Assembly: GCA_028697885.1 (NCBI GenBank)
Contig: JAQVER010000004.1
Coordinates: forward strand, 1 to 64,000
Source of the DNA: Desulfocapsaceae bacterium
GTDB taxonomy: Bacteria > Desulfobacterota > Desulfobulbia > Desulfobulbales > Desulfocapsaceae
Direction of reading: 5' to 3'
DNA length: 64,000 bases
How positions within the stretch are numbered: the stretch's first letter is position 1; every line of letters begins with the position of its first letter. Shown one piece after another: positions 49,716 through 57,945 of the stretch. Below the pieces are notes generated by a model. The model ran no database searches, was not told the origin of the DNA, and saw nothing but the letters and a program-made list of their open reading frames with translations. The position numbers were made by a program, and so were the translations under genes.

Positions 49716-50234
49716 ATGGAAACCTATGACGAATTTATTAAAAATATGAATTCTGCTAAATGGCATTTTTATAATAAAAAAACTCCACAAATTATAACTA
49801 ACCAAAATACAGAGATAGTGACTACACACAAAGTCAAAAACGGAGATTCGGGTTATATTTTAGAAGTAACGTGTCCCTCATCACATGTATTAACTATTAA
49901 TGGATTGTCTCTATCCCCACGTTTATTACATCATTTATCTATTCAATGTAGGGATAAAAATAATAATGAATTATCTGCTGAAACGAAAATCGATATATTA
50001 AAATTAGATTTTACTAATTGTCCTAAAGTGAGATTGTGTAGTAATTACAGAGAACTATCACAAACAATGGGTTCGAGGTCTAAGGCTAAAGGAGAGATGT
50101 TTTATTTAAAACATCTGGGATTTATTCTTTATGGAACGGAAAAATTAGCGGTATATATTTATAATGCAGATATAGATATTGTTAAAATCGACTTTTATAT
50201 GACATGTGATATTTTTGAAAGAAGTGTGGGTTAA
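49716..50234 (+). CDS. Virion-like paralogous family, copy D
   Basis: 172 residues from ATG 49716 (METYDEFIKNMNSAKW). YILEVTCPSSHVLTINGLSL near 45-64, GFILYGTEKLAVYIYN near 133-148 and a final KIDFYMTCDIF. Clear relative of copies A and C. Sits inside the glycosyltransferase cluster. Confidence 0.55.
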   Translation: METYDEFIKNMNSAKWHFYNKKTPQIITNQNTEIVTTHKVKNGDSGYILEVTCPSSHVLTINGLSLSPRLLHHLSIQCRDKNNNELSAETKIDILKLDFTNCPKVRLCSNYRELSQTMGSRSKAKGEMFYLKHLGFILYGTEKLAVYIYNADIDIVKIDFYMTCDIFERSVG

Positions 50235-50237
50235 TAA

Positions 50238-50465
50238 ATGGATAACGAAAGTATTTGTACAGAACAAATAGATGGGTTTACTTTAAAGAAAAAAATAATT
50301 AAACTAAAAAACCATATTACCAAAAACGATGATGAGAAAATAAAAGCATTACTTGATATAATAATTGAATTAACAAAAGAGCAAGATAATTTACAAGAAA
50401 ACATTAATAGCGAAGATAAAAAGCTTCAGGATGAAATTGATTGTCGCCATGGATGGATAAGATAA
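50238..50465 (+). CDS. Coiled-coil protein, 75 residues
   Basis: Helical, charged (LKKKIIKLKNHITKNDDEKI, LIDIIIELTKEQDNLQENIN-like heptads). Start four bases after copy D. Function unknown. Confidence 0.4.
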   Translation: MDNESICTEQIDGFTLKKKIIKLKNHITKNDDEKIKALLDIIIELTKEQDNLQENINSEDKKLQDEIDCRHGWIR

Positions 50466-50483
50466 AAAATAGAGGATGGGAAA

Positions 50484-50708
50484 TTGGACATAGTCGAAAG
50501 CCATTTACTTAAACCTGGTGAATACGGAAAACGAAAAGATGGGGTATGGATTGTTCGTTCTCCTAATGGATTGTGCGGAGATCTTTGTAACCATGAAGTT
50601 GTTGAACATGATGATAGGACGATTACAGTATCTCCATCAATACTTATCTCTGATGGTAATCAAACATATCATGGATATCTTGAAAAAGGCGTATGGAGAG
50701 AGGTTTAA
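50484..50708 (+). CDS. Small phage-type protein (DUF6527-like layout)
   Basis: 74 residues from TTG. DGVWIVRSPNGLCGDLCNHE, VVEHDDRTITVSPSILISDG and YHGYLEKGVW match short phage proteins with a W ... P-x-G ... H ... PSI ... HGYL-x-x-G-x-W pattern. The role is unknown. Ends two bases before the next ATG. Confidence 0.55.
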   Translation: MDIVESHLLKPGEYGKRKDGVWIVRSPNGLCGDLCNHEVVEHDDRTITVSPSILISDGNQTYHGYLEKGVWREV

Positions 50709-50709
50709 T

Positions 50710-51714
50710 ATGGAAGTCGCATTAATCAGCACTGAGGCACTTATTACCCCGCCGCAAAAGTACGGAGGTATTGAGAGTGTAACTTTTGATCTTTGCCGGG
50801 GCCTCACAGAAAAAGGTGTTGATGTTTGTCTGTTTGGTTGTAATGGCAGCCAGTCGCCGAGCGGCAGGGTTGTTGAAGTAATTGAGCAGGGTTGGGGTAA
50901 GCCAGGGCAGTGTGAGGATTTTGAAAAACGGATGGTCGATATGACTAAATACCTCCGGGGATTTGACGTTGTTCATGATAATAGCCATCAAAAACCATCC
51001 TGGAAAATACACCCGAAGGTCATTAATACAATGCACTGGATGCAGAACCCGGCTCAATGCAATCATACCAATGTTGTCGCCATATCCGAGATGCTAAAAG
51101 GACAGATCAAACCTTGGAATAAAGGAAAAGATATCAAAGTGGTGCATAACGGCTGCGATCTGTCGAAATACGAATTTAAAGAAAATAAATCAGAGCGATA
51201 TCTGTTTCTGAGTGCCATGTCCCCTGGAAAGGGTGCGGATGTGGCTCTTGAACTTGCAGTTAATATGAGCCTGCCTATGGATTTCGCAGGGCTTGGAGGT
51301 AGTGCTGCAGGTGCGATCGAGGAAGAATCTAAAACTAACCCAAATATCAGGTATTACGGTGAAGTAACAGAAGAAGAAAAAATATCTCTTTACCAGAATG
51401 CAAGGGCATTGATATTTCCGACTGGCGTACATGGGGACTGGCAGGAACCGTTTGGACTTGTGGCAATAGAGGCAATGGCCTGCGGCACTCCAGTCATTGC
51501 ATGGAATAGCGGGGCTATGCCAGAGGTTGTCCTTGATGGCCGGACCGGGTATTTGTGTAAAAGCATACCTGAGCTTGAGCAGGCTATAAACAACGTTGAT
51601 GTAATAAACCACCGGGAATGCCGGCGCCATGTCGAGGATAATTTTTCATATCTGGCCATGGCTGAAAAGTATATTACACTGTACAATAAATTATTGAACG
51701 GCGAATTTTGGTGA
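50710..51714 (+). CDS. GT4-family glycosyltransferase
   Basis: 334 residues. KYGGIESVTFDLCRGLTEKG near the start, VVHNGCDLSKYEF, FLSAMSPGKGADVALELA, and the donor loop EPFGLVAIEAMACGTPVIAW with EX7E. Typical retaining GT-B, WcaG/MshA-like size. ATG 50710 chosen (MEVALISTEA). Confidence 0.88.
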   Translation: MEVALISTEALITPPQKYGGIESVTFDLCRGLTEKGVDVCLFGCNGSQSPSGRVVEVIEQGWGKPGQCEDFEKRMVDMTKYLRGFDVVHDNSHQKPSWKIHPKVINTMHWMQNPAQCNHTNVVAISEMLKGQIKPWNKGKDIKVVHNGCDLSKYEFKENKSERYLFLSAMSPGKGADVALELAVNMSLPMDFAGLGGSAAGAIEEESKTNPNIRYYGEVTEEEKISLYQNARALIFPTGVHGDWQEPFGLVAIEAMACGTPVIAWNSGAMPEVVLDGRTGYLCKSIPELEQAINNVDVINHRECRRHVEDNFSYLAMAEKYITLYNKLLNGEFW

Positions 51715-51718
51715 GACT

Positions 51719-52351
51719 ATGAACGCAGAAATTTTACAACCGGTATTCGATTCCGTCCCTGGAATGATAAGCATGGAGGAAGGTTTGTACTTGTACGAAC
51801 TTGCCTCTAAATGTACAAAGGGAGTTATTGTTGAAATAGGAAGTAATGCAGGCCGCTCCACTATATGCCTTGCGAAAGGCTCAAAGGCCGGCGGGCAACT
51901 TGGCGGGGTAACCGTATATTCCGTGGACCCTCATAATGGTGGTGGGGCTACACCCGATCCTACGTGGTATGATGCCGGTGCATCTGGTACTCCAGATAAA
52001 AAATATTATATCAATCAGGGTGTGGGCTTTAATGCTTTCAAGGAAAGATTAAACCAGCATCATGTACAGGATATAGTATTTCCGCTTGTGGATTACTCCG
52101 AACTGGCTTATAAGAAAGGCTGGGACAGACCTGTCGAGCTTCTGTTCATTGACGCGGATCACCGGTACAATTATGTTAAAATGGATCTGGAATTATGGGG
52201 AAAACATCTCATACCAGGGGCAACTCTCCTGATGCATGACTCCACTTATACAGGTGTGAGACGAGTAATAAACGAGATGGTCATATCTAATCCGAGATTT
52301 ACGGATATCCGGGAAACCCCGATTTTCACTGCAAAGGTTGTTGGGGTGTAA
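51719..52351 (+). CDS. Class I SAM methyltransferase (Methyltransf_24-like)
   Basis: 210 residues. VIVEIGSNAGRSTICLAKG (motif I), VYSVDPHNGG, LLFIDADHRYNYVKMDLEL and LLMHDSTYTGVRRVI match the Methyltransf_24 type found beside glycosyltransferases. Probably methylates a sugar. Four bases behind the GT4 gene. Confidence 0.8.
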   Translation: MNAEILQPVFDSVPGMISMEEGLYLYELASKCTKGVIVEIGSNAGRSTICLAKGSKAGGQLGGVTVYSVDPHNGGGATPDPTWYDAGASGTPDKKYYINQGVGFNAFKERLNQHHVQDIVFPLVDYSELAYKKGWDRPVELLFIDADHRYNYVKMDLELWGKHLIPGATLLMHDSTYTGVRRVINEMVISNPRFTDIRETPIFTAKVVGV

Positions 52352-52352
52352 A

Positions 52353-52562
52353 ATGAGATTGCCTGTATTCGGTGGCTCAATAGTTATCGGTGAAACTGAT
52401 ATACATAACAATTGTGTGGTCGCCGGTATTATGAATAATACTACTGGAAAGGGTATTGGTTTTGTAGTGGATGCTGTGTGCGAAGAAGTTGTTGATTTTG
52501 AAATGAGTTATACACCTCCCGTAGCGATAAAATATATAAAAAGTATTGATTTATGGACATAA
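52353..52562 (+). CDS. Virion-like paralogous family, short copy E
   Basis: 69 residues. Only the final part of the family is present: KGIGFVVDAVCEEVVDFEMS, IKYIKSIDLWT, the same I-D-L-W end as copy A. The start, MRLPVFGGSIVIGETDIHNN, matches the small-strand part. Probably a reduced copy; it starts one base after the previous stop. Confidence 0.4.
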   Translation: MRLPVFGGSIVIGETDIHNNCVVAGIMNNTTGKGIGFVVDAVCEEVVDFEMSYTPPVAIKYIKSIDLWT

Positions 52563-52587
52563 AGCCTGTTATTGATAGGAAAATAAT

Positions 52588-53124
52588 ATGATATCTGAAA
52601 CTGAAACTGTGGAAGTTCCAGACGGCCATTTTGAACGCTGTCGCTGGCTGACTGAGCAGGCTAAAAAACATGGTAATGGTATCCTGGACATCGGGTGCTC
52701 GGACGGTTTCATGTTCCGGGATCTTACTCTGAGTGTTGTCGAAGCTGATTTAATATATGCCTTCCCGGAGCAGTATAAAGGAAAAATAAAATTCGTTAAG
52801 ACCGATGCACTTCACCTTCCATTTAAAGACAACTCTTTTAAATGCACGATCCTTGGAGATATGCTTGAACATGTTGAGGATCCAGTACGGGTACTCCGGG
52901 AGGTAAGCCGGGTGTCAAAACATGCTTATATCTCAGTCCCGAATGAGTGGGAGTGGGATGAAACAAAAAGACCGTTTCAGCATAGCCAGCATATCAGGTT
53001 CTATACATTATACACTCTTATTTCAGACCTGGAGAGAGCATTTGATCCTTCCTGCAATATAACGGTGCATAAAGCCCGCGGTGGTGGATGGTCGTTTTTT
53101 TGTGTTGAATGTAATAAGGTATAG
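52588..53124 (+). CDS. Class I SAM methyltransferase (Methyltransf_11-like)
   Basis: 178 residues. GNGILDIGCSDGFMFRDLTL motif I, ALHLPFKDNSFKCTILGDML, EHVEDPVRVLREVSRVSKHA and the SVPNEWEWDE loop. A glycan or quinone-type methyltransferase, last gene of the glycan cluster. Ends TAG. Confidence 0.85.
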   Translation: MISETETVEVPDGHFERCRWLTEQAKKHGNGILDIGCSDGFMFRDLTLSVVEADLIYAFPEQYKGKIKFVKTDALHLPFKDNSFKCTILGDMLEHVEDPVRVLREVSRVSKHAYISVPNEWEWDETKRPFQHSQHIRFYTLYTLISDLERAFDPSCNITVHKARGGGWSFFCVECNKV

Positions 53125-53138
53125 AGGTACTTCTGGTT

Positions 53139-53309
53139 ATGCTTGATGAGATAGCGGTAAGAAAGCTTAAATTAATCATAAGTAAAGAAATTGAAGGCTA
53201 TAATATAGAAATATCAAAACTACAGAAACAGATTGATGACTATAAAAAACGAATATGGATAGGACAGGCAAAATTAAGTGAAATTGATAAGATATTAGAA
53301 GAAGAATAA
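53139..53309 (+). CDS. Coiled-coil peptide, 56 residues
   Basis: LDEIAVRKLKLIISKEIEGY, EISKLQKQIDDYKKRIWIGQ: heptad-rich. Last plus-strand gene before the strand switch; converges with the Mom-like gene. Confidence 0.45.
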   Translation: MLDEIAVRKLKLIISKEIEGYNIEISKLQKQIDDYKKRIWIGQAKLSEIDKILEEE

Positions 53310-53331
53310 TATAAATAATCTTATTTTTGAA

Positions 53332-53820
53332 TTATGATATTATTCTTTCAAATTTTAATTTTTTATTACCTATTGTACCGCGTCTGTTAGGTCTACTCTT
53401 TGACCATGAGTATAATCTTTGGATCCCCAAATAAGTCCAATTAGCTGCTTTGTAAATGGTCCCTGAATGAATTCCGCTGTCAGCATAAGCAATTATTCGT
53501 TTTTCTTTACGATTTGCTCTTATCCATTTTTCAGCTAGTGATAATGCCCTGGATTCACTGTTTTTAGGGCTATCAAAAAGAAACATTCTTGATAATTCTA
53601 ATGTATTTTCCTGATCTTCCAGTCTTGCTACGGGATGGCAAAATATCATTACGCCTGCAAGTTCACATCCACAAAATATGCCCAAACTAAATTTATGCAT
53701 TGCTGGGGCATAGCCTAAATAATGGTTTGCTGTTATTATTCTTCTTGCTATTTTCCATGATACAGGTAACACATGTGTGGGAAGAATAGTTATTGAAATG
53801 GTTTGTAGTTTTTGATTCAT
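53332..53820 (-). CDS. Mom-like DNA base modification protein
   Basis: 162 residues. ARRIITANHYLGYAPAM, KFSLGIFCGCELAGVMIF, ELSRMFLFDSPKN and the block YADSGIHSGTIYKAANWTYL with G following fit the phage Mu Mom/GNAT-like family, which adds an acyl-amide group to adenine N6 and blocks host restriction. The motif (Y-A-D ... H-x-G-T-I-Y-K-A) is the conserved catalytic region. Substrate in this host is not known. Confidence 0.75.
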   Translation of the reverse strand: MNQKLQTISITILPTHVLPVSWKIARRIITANHYLGYAPAMHKFSLGIFCGCELAGVMIFCHPVARLEDQENTLELSRMFLFDSPKNSESRALSLAEKWIRANRKEKRIIAYADSGIHSGTIYKAANWTYLGIQRLYSWSKSRPNRRGTIGNKKLKFERIIS

Positions 53821-53832
53821 ATTTAGTATAAT

Positions 53833-54057
53833 TTAACCCTGTCCATAAATTGATCCTCCAAATAAGTTTTTTATTCTTTTATTCATTCTAAGAATCGTTA
53901 TTTGAGGGACATGAATCCTGCATGGTATAGGTTCTGATTGAGCTTTCCTGCAGAAGTCACAATAATCAATCCCCGCTTTTATTATTTGAAAATACTCACA
54001 TATATTGCAAGTTATAAACTGCCTTTCTTTTCTATCCTCTGTGATAATTATTGTCAC
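53833..54057 (-). CDS. Small zinc-binding protein, 74 residues
   Basis: CNICEYF and CDFCRKAQ pairs about 16 residues apart, then PCRIHVPQITI. Probably a zinc ribbon or Zn-finger accessory of the Mom-like gene just behind it. Confidence 0.5.
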   Translation of the reverse strand: MTIIITEDRKERQFITCNICEYFQIIKAGIDYCDFCRKAQSEPIPCRIHVPQITILRMNKRIKNLFGGSIYGQG

Positions 54058-54128
54058 ACCTTACTCCACTATGTATATTAATATTAAGTTATTAATTTAA
54101 TATACCATAACACTATTTTTTTATCTAA

Positions 54129-54392
54129 TCAATCCTGATTATGAGCCACCTTCATATAACTGATCATTTTACCGTTATATCTCCACAGCCATACTTTTCC
54201 ATGAAGATTTCCTTTAATCTTATCGCATCTGCCATGGAGTTCTTTTAATAGGCTCAATGTATGACCTGGTGATCGCGTGAGCACTGCAGCTACTTGTGCT
54301 GTCGTTAATTGTGCATCTGCTATATTAGGACCTGAATTGTGATCCCATGCATTATGCAGGATTTTTATAATCTTTTCATCTGTGGGTTTCAT
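54129..54392 (-). CDS. Winged-helix-like protein, 87 residues
   Basis: DEKIIKILHNAWDHNSGPNI, LTTAQVAAVLTRSPGHTLSL and LLKELHGRCDKIKG form helix-turn-helix plus wing. Likely a transcription factor. ATGA overlap with the gene upstream. Confidence 0.5.
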   Translation of the reverse strand: MKPTDEKIIKILHNAWDHNSGPNIADAQLTTAQVAAVLTRSPGHTLSLLKELHGRCDKIKGNLHGKVWLWRYNGKMISYMKVAHNQD

Positions 54393-54586
54393 GGTTCACC
54401 TGCCCGGAGTTCCAGTATTATTTTAGATCCGTATTTTAAAATTACGATTGTATAAACCACAGAACCTATAACCAGTATTGCTATACCCTTCATGGTTTCA
54501 AAATATAACCCAATAAACAGACTTAATATTGGCACTATACTTGGTATCAATATAAATATAATAAGAAATTTAATTCTTGTTTTCAT
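54389..54586 (-). CDS. Small membrane protein, two helices
   Basis: 65 residues; start at 54586. Hydrophobic helices near 7-27 and 35-52 (KFLIIFILIPSIVPILSLFI, IAILVIGSVVYTIVILKYG). Function unknown. Confidence 0.45.
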   Translation of the reverse strand: MKTRIKFLIIFILIPSIVPILSLFIGLYFETMKGIAILVIGSVVYTIVILKYGSKIILELRAGEP

Positions 54587-54588
54587 AA

Positions 54589-55377
54589 TTATCCCACATA
54601 AGTCACACTGTCTGTATGCTCGATGAAAAGACAACTTTCCCTTCCCCTGAGTTTACGTTTCCCAGGTGAGGTTTTTTTGACTGCTTCCAGCGTCCTTTTT
54701 AGCTCTGCAGTCCCACGCCATTTTAATGAATCTACCAGTGCCCGGAAAACATCTTTTTCACTGGTTTCTAAACCCGGACAAACGAGACGCATTATTTTCT
54801 CTGCTGTTTTCTCTTCCTCTTCTGTAGGACCTATGGATGCCATTCCGTTTGCATCTCTTGGTTGTCCTGGTATCAAATCATTAAATACTTTTTTTACATA
54901 GAAAGGGCATGTTATATCCTCTTCCATTATTTTAATAAAATGGTCCCTGAAAATGCTTACGGTTTTAAGAGATAATACTGTAAGTTTCTGCTGGCTATGA
55001 TACTCCATCTCATCCCATGCTTTTGGATCCGGGGATGATAATACCTCCCGGAGAAGTTTATAATATTCTTCCGCATATGTTTTAATAGTGGCTTCATCGA
55101 TTATGTCTGTTTCATTACCTAATGATTTCAAATACTCTACAATATCTTTGTGTTCCCTAAGTTTCTGTATTAATTCCCTTTCAGATAATTTATGATCGGG
55201 GTCTATGGTGTTACATGCATCTATTATTATCTTCTGCATCCCTGTTATGGGGAGATTTAATTTATTGTCTCTAAGTGTGCGTATTATTGTTACCGCAGCT
55301 CTAATTTCCTTTTCTTCCTGGAACTTTTCATCAGGTGTGTTCTCAGGTGTTTTTGAAAATATATTTTTCAAATTCAT
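54589..55377 (-). CDS. Unknown helical protein, 262 residues
   Basis: Acidic, helical throughout (ATIKTYAEEYYKLLREVLSS, MRLVCPGLETSEKDVFRALV), ending with VKKTSPGKRKLRGRESCL. No family recognised. Overlaps pyrE by four bases (ATGA), so co-translated. Confidence 0.45.
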   Translation of the reverse strand: MNLKNIFSKTPENTPDEKFQEEKEIRAAVTIIRTLRDNKLNLPITGMQKIIIDACNTIDPDHKLSERELIQKLREHKDIVEYLKSLGNETDIIDEATIKTYAEEYYKLLREVLSSPDPKAWDEMEYHSQQKLTVLSLKTVSIFRDHFIKIMEEDITCPFYVKKVFNDLIPGQPRDANGMASIGPTEEEEKTAEKIMRLVCPGLETSEKDVFRALVDSLKWRGTAELKRTLEAVKKTSPGKRKLRGRESCLFIEHTDSVTYVG

Positions 55378-55910
55378 ATTATATCATCCTTTAACAATTC
55401 CTGGGCTTTGATTAACGAGTATAACCGTACTCCGATATTCCGAAAAGCATCTTCAGCCCCATCCTCCCTATCAACCACAGATATTACGTCTGTTATCCTC
55501 ATACCAGCTTCTTTGAGTATTTTTATAGCGTTTATTGCTGTGCCGCCTGTGGTAGTTACATCTTCGACTAGCAATACCTTCATACCTTTATTGATCTTTC
55601 CCACAATTCTGTTTTTAACGCCGTGATCCTTTGCTTCCTTCCGGATTATTATTAGTGGACATTCACTTATTTGAGATACCATCACGCCGATGGGTACTCC
55701 TCCGAGTTCTACACAGGCAATGACATCAAATCTTATATCCTCTGACAGTATTTTTATCCAAATTTCATTGGCAATGAAAGCCAGTCTTTTTGGATCTCCG
55801 ACTGCCTGCTTTATATCGACATAATATTTGCTTTTCTTTCCAGAGGCTAAGGTAAAGTCACCGAACTTTACAGCCCCGGAGTCTATTAATTCTTGTATTA
55901 AACGTGCCAT
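55374..55910 (-). CDS. pyrE: Orotate phosphoribosyltransferase
   Basis: 178 residues, full length. DFTLASGKKSKYYVDIKQAV, ACVELGGVPIGV, FR-type loop RKEAKDHG, and the PRPP-binding motif VLLVEDVTTTGGTA at residues 112-125. It makes OMP from orotate and PRPP in pyrimidine synthesis. On a mobile element it would raise nucleotide supply for replication, or act as an auxiliary metabolic gene. Confidence 0.93.
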   Translation of the reverse strand: MARLIQELIDSGAVKFGDFTLASGKKSKYYVDIKQAVGDPKRLAFIANEIWIKILSEDIRFDVIACVELGGVPIGVMVSQISECPLIIIRKEAKDHGVKNRIVGKINKGMKVLLVEDVTTTGGTAINAIKILKEAGMRITDVISVVDREDGAEDAFRNIGVRLYSLIKAQELLKDDII

Positions 55911-55915
55911 TTAAT

Positions 55916-56107
55916 TCATCCCTTTTCCAGTTCCCAAAATACTGTTTTGCCTTTCTCGTTTCCTGTTATACCAGCATGCCCGATTTGCTCGCAAACTCCA
56001 TCTCTCTTCTTGTTTGCGATCTCAATTATCTCTTCCGGTGTAACGGTAGTACTATGAAATTTTAAAACAATATGTCGATATGTTACTACTGATACCAATA
56101 AAATCAC
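55916..56107 (-). CDS. Unknown protein, 63 residues
   Basis: MILLVSVVTYRHIVLKFHST, then TVTPEEIIEIANKKRDGVCE and a short beta end. Function not recognised. One base behind the J-domain gene. Confidence 0.45.
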   Translation of the reverse strand: MILLVSVVTYRHIVLKFHSTTVTPEEIIEIANKKRDGVCEQIGHAGITGNEKGKTVFWELEKG

Positions 56108-56108
56108 C

Positions 56109-56594
56109 TTATTTAATTCCTCTTTCTTTCATTATTTCAGAATATGCCTGGTTTATTTCTTTAGCTCTTTTTTCAAATTCTAATTTAGCCTCCTGGCTAT
56201 TTACCATATCTGGGTGATATGTTTTTATAAGCGACCTATACTTGTCTTGTACTTCTCTGGTACTCGCCAGCATTGATAGTCCCAGCTTGGCGTAGTTCAG
56301 TTCATTTATAGGAGTTTCCTTTACCTGTGGATCTGCATGTCCTTCCAGTTCTATTCTCCACTCGATTACCCTGGCGATCCCCCACATATTTAACCTGCAG
56401 TTGTTATGTTTCCTTGAGATAAACTCGTAGTCCTTGTTTTGATATTTAAATCTCAATATTGCTACATTTATATTTGCATCGTGCCTGAGATCAACGTTAA
56501 GTCCGTTAATATTAATCTTGGATAACCATTCTCTAATCTCTTTCATTGCCGTTTCAATGCTTTTTTCTGTTGATAATTGCCCTATTTGTGTCAT
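56109..56594 (-). CDS. J-domain protein with unique N-terminus
   Basis: 161 residues. The C-terminal 55 residues are a J domain: YAKLGLSMLASTREVQDKYR, LIKTYHPDMVNSQEA (HPD motif) and INQAYSEIM. The N-terminal 100 residues (LSKININGLNVDLRHDANIN, EFISRKHNNCRLNMWGIA) are unrecognised. It would recruit a host Hsp70 (DnaK). Next to the recombinase-like gene (ATGA overlap). Confidence 0.75.
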   Translation of the reverse strand: MTQIGQLSTEKSIETAMKEIREWLSKININGLNVDLRHDANINVAILRFKYQNKDYEFISRKHNNCRLNMWGIARVIEWRIELEGHADPQVKETPINELNYAKLGLSMLASTREVQDKYRSLIKTYHPDMVNSQEAKLEFEKRAKEINQAYSEIMKERGIK

Positions 56595-57274
56595 ATCAAA
56601 CTCCTTTTTACTCCTTCATTCAATGCCTTCTGGTAATTCCAATCGTTCCTGTACTCTTTTGCCATATCACTCCCCGGGGCCCAGCCCACAAACCTGCTGA
56701 CTTTTTCTGCGTCTCCCTGGAAGATCTCAAATGCATTATCTATCGCAAAACTCCTGAGTCCGTGTGGAGTTATTCTTCGTTTTACTTTTGCTTTTGTGGC
56801 CATGGCATCAAGCCTTCTGTTTATCTCCCTGTTTGATAATGGAAATCTCGCATAAGCGGCAACCATCCGCTCTACTGTTTCCTGGGTATATGGGAAGAGC
56901 CGATACTCCCGCGGTTGTGTATTCCTGTGAGTGATAAAACTTTTAAGTCCTGATTCCGCTTCAACCGTGCGACCTTTGGGGTGCCAGAAGATAACCCCGT
57001 TTTCTTTAAGCCCGTATTTTTTACAGTATGAACATGTCGAACCGCCGTGCCCTATATCACATACCTGTTTATCGGGAATGTATATTTTCCCTTCCCAGGG
57101 CTTGATCCACTCTTTCCTCCAGTGAGCTATCATTCCCTTATCCATCGCAAGATACATTGTACATGCTATTATAAATGCATTAATTATATCCCCGCCGGCA
57201 GCTACCTTGAGTTTATTGGCATCCTCTACATCAGGTGCACAATTTTTAGCCTTGGTGTTTTTGGTTCTGGTCAT
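56591..57274 (-). CDS. Tyrosine recombinase-like integrase
   Basis: 227 residues, shorter than most. The catalytic C-terminal half has ITPHGLRSFAID (His171, Arg174) and FVGWAPGSDMAKEYRND with Tyr208. The first catalytic Arg is not evident in its usual place. A Cys/His group, HGGSTCSYC near residues 76-84, is an insertion seen in archaeal integrases. Could integrate the element or resolve dimers. No attachment site was seen next to it. Confidence 0.75.
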   Translation of the reverse strand: MTRTKNTKAKNCAPDVEDANKLKVAAGGDIINAFIIACTMYLAMDKGMIAHWRKEWIKPWEGKIYIPDKQVCDIGHGGSTCSYCKKYGLKENGVIFWHPKGRTVEAESGLKSFITHRNTQPREYRLFPYTQETVERMVAAYARFPLSNREINRRLDAMATKAKVKRRITPHGLRSFAIDNAFEIFQGDAEKVSRFVGWAPGSDMAKEYRNDWNYQKALNEGVKRSLI

Positions 57275-57354
57275 ATAAAAAATAGGATAAAAATTAATAT
57301 TGTTGCCCAGATAAATAATTCCGTTAATGGGTCTGGTTCGCTATCCGAGTCCAT
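57271..57354 (-). CDS. 27-residue membrane peptide
   Basis: Acidic start then a hydrophobic helix (FIWATILIFILFFI). AAAGGATAA site, and it overlaps the integrase start (ATGA), supporting coupled translation. Confidence 0.45.
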   Translation of the reverse strand: MDSDSEPDPLTELFIWATILIFILFFI

Positions 57355-57358
57355 ATAA

Positions 57359-57751
57359 TTATCCTTTGGTTCCGGCGCCATCCTCTTTAATCTCTATAGC
57401 CAACACAATCAGTTTATATATTGTATTTTCCTTTAAGTGTATAGAAGTTTGATAATTTAATATAGGGATACCTGAATTCCGTATATCTAAGCTTGTATCA
57501 TATTGGTTTTTAAATTCTATTACCCTGATATTTCCGTTTGTTTTTTGAAAAAAATCAAATAGGGAGGCATCTGCTAATTCAAGCATTCGTAGGGTGTTAA
57601 TGGCTGAATTATAAACTCCGTTTATGCGTCCTACTGCCTCTTTCGTCTCGCTGTCTATCATGGCTTGGATCTTTTCAATTTTCCTGTTTGTCTCATCTTC
57701 AATTTCTTTTTTGATTATCTTTTCAATTTCACTTACTTTATCTGTTTCCAT
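57359..57751 (-). CDS. Coiled-coil protein, 130 residues
   Basis: Coiled coil (SEIEKIIKKEIEDETNRKIE) then a beta-rich end (NIRVIEFKNQYDTSLDIRNS). GGAGAAAGAGC site. First in the integrase operon. Role unknown. Confidence 0.45.
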   Translation of the reverse strand: METDKVSEIEKIIKKEIEDETNRKIEKIQAMIDSETKEAVGRINGVYNSAINTLRMLELADASLFDFFQKTNGNIRVIEFKNQYDTSLDIRNSGIPILNYQTSIHLKENTIYKLIVLAIEIKEDGAGTKG

Positions 57752-57837
57752 TGCTCTTTCTCCTCGAGTAAATTTTTTAAAAATTACTCTTTTCCAGAAT
57801 CACTCCATTATTGCTTTTTCTTCTGGTGTTTCTCCGA

Positions 57838-57945
57838 GTGTCATAACTGACAGGTAAACTATGACATTATGTCATAATAAAGGTTACTATTTTAGAAGAA
57901 TAAAAATCAAAATGTCATAACTTACCCATGAATATGACGTTATTA
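57838..57945. promoter_or_regulatory. TGTCATAA operator array
   Basis: The box TGTCATAA (or its complement TTATGACA) occurs at 57839-57846, 57859-57878 (two facing halves, ATGACAT then ATGTCAT), 57912-57919 and with a mismatch at 57931-57942. It lies upstream of the minus-strand operon that starts at 57751. Likely binding sites for a regulator. Confidence 0.5.
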
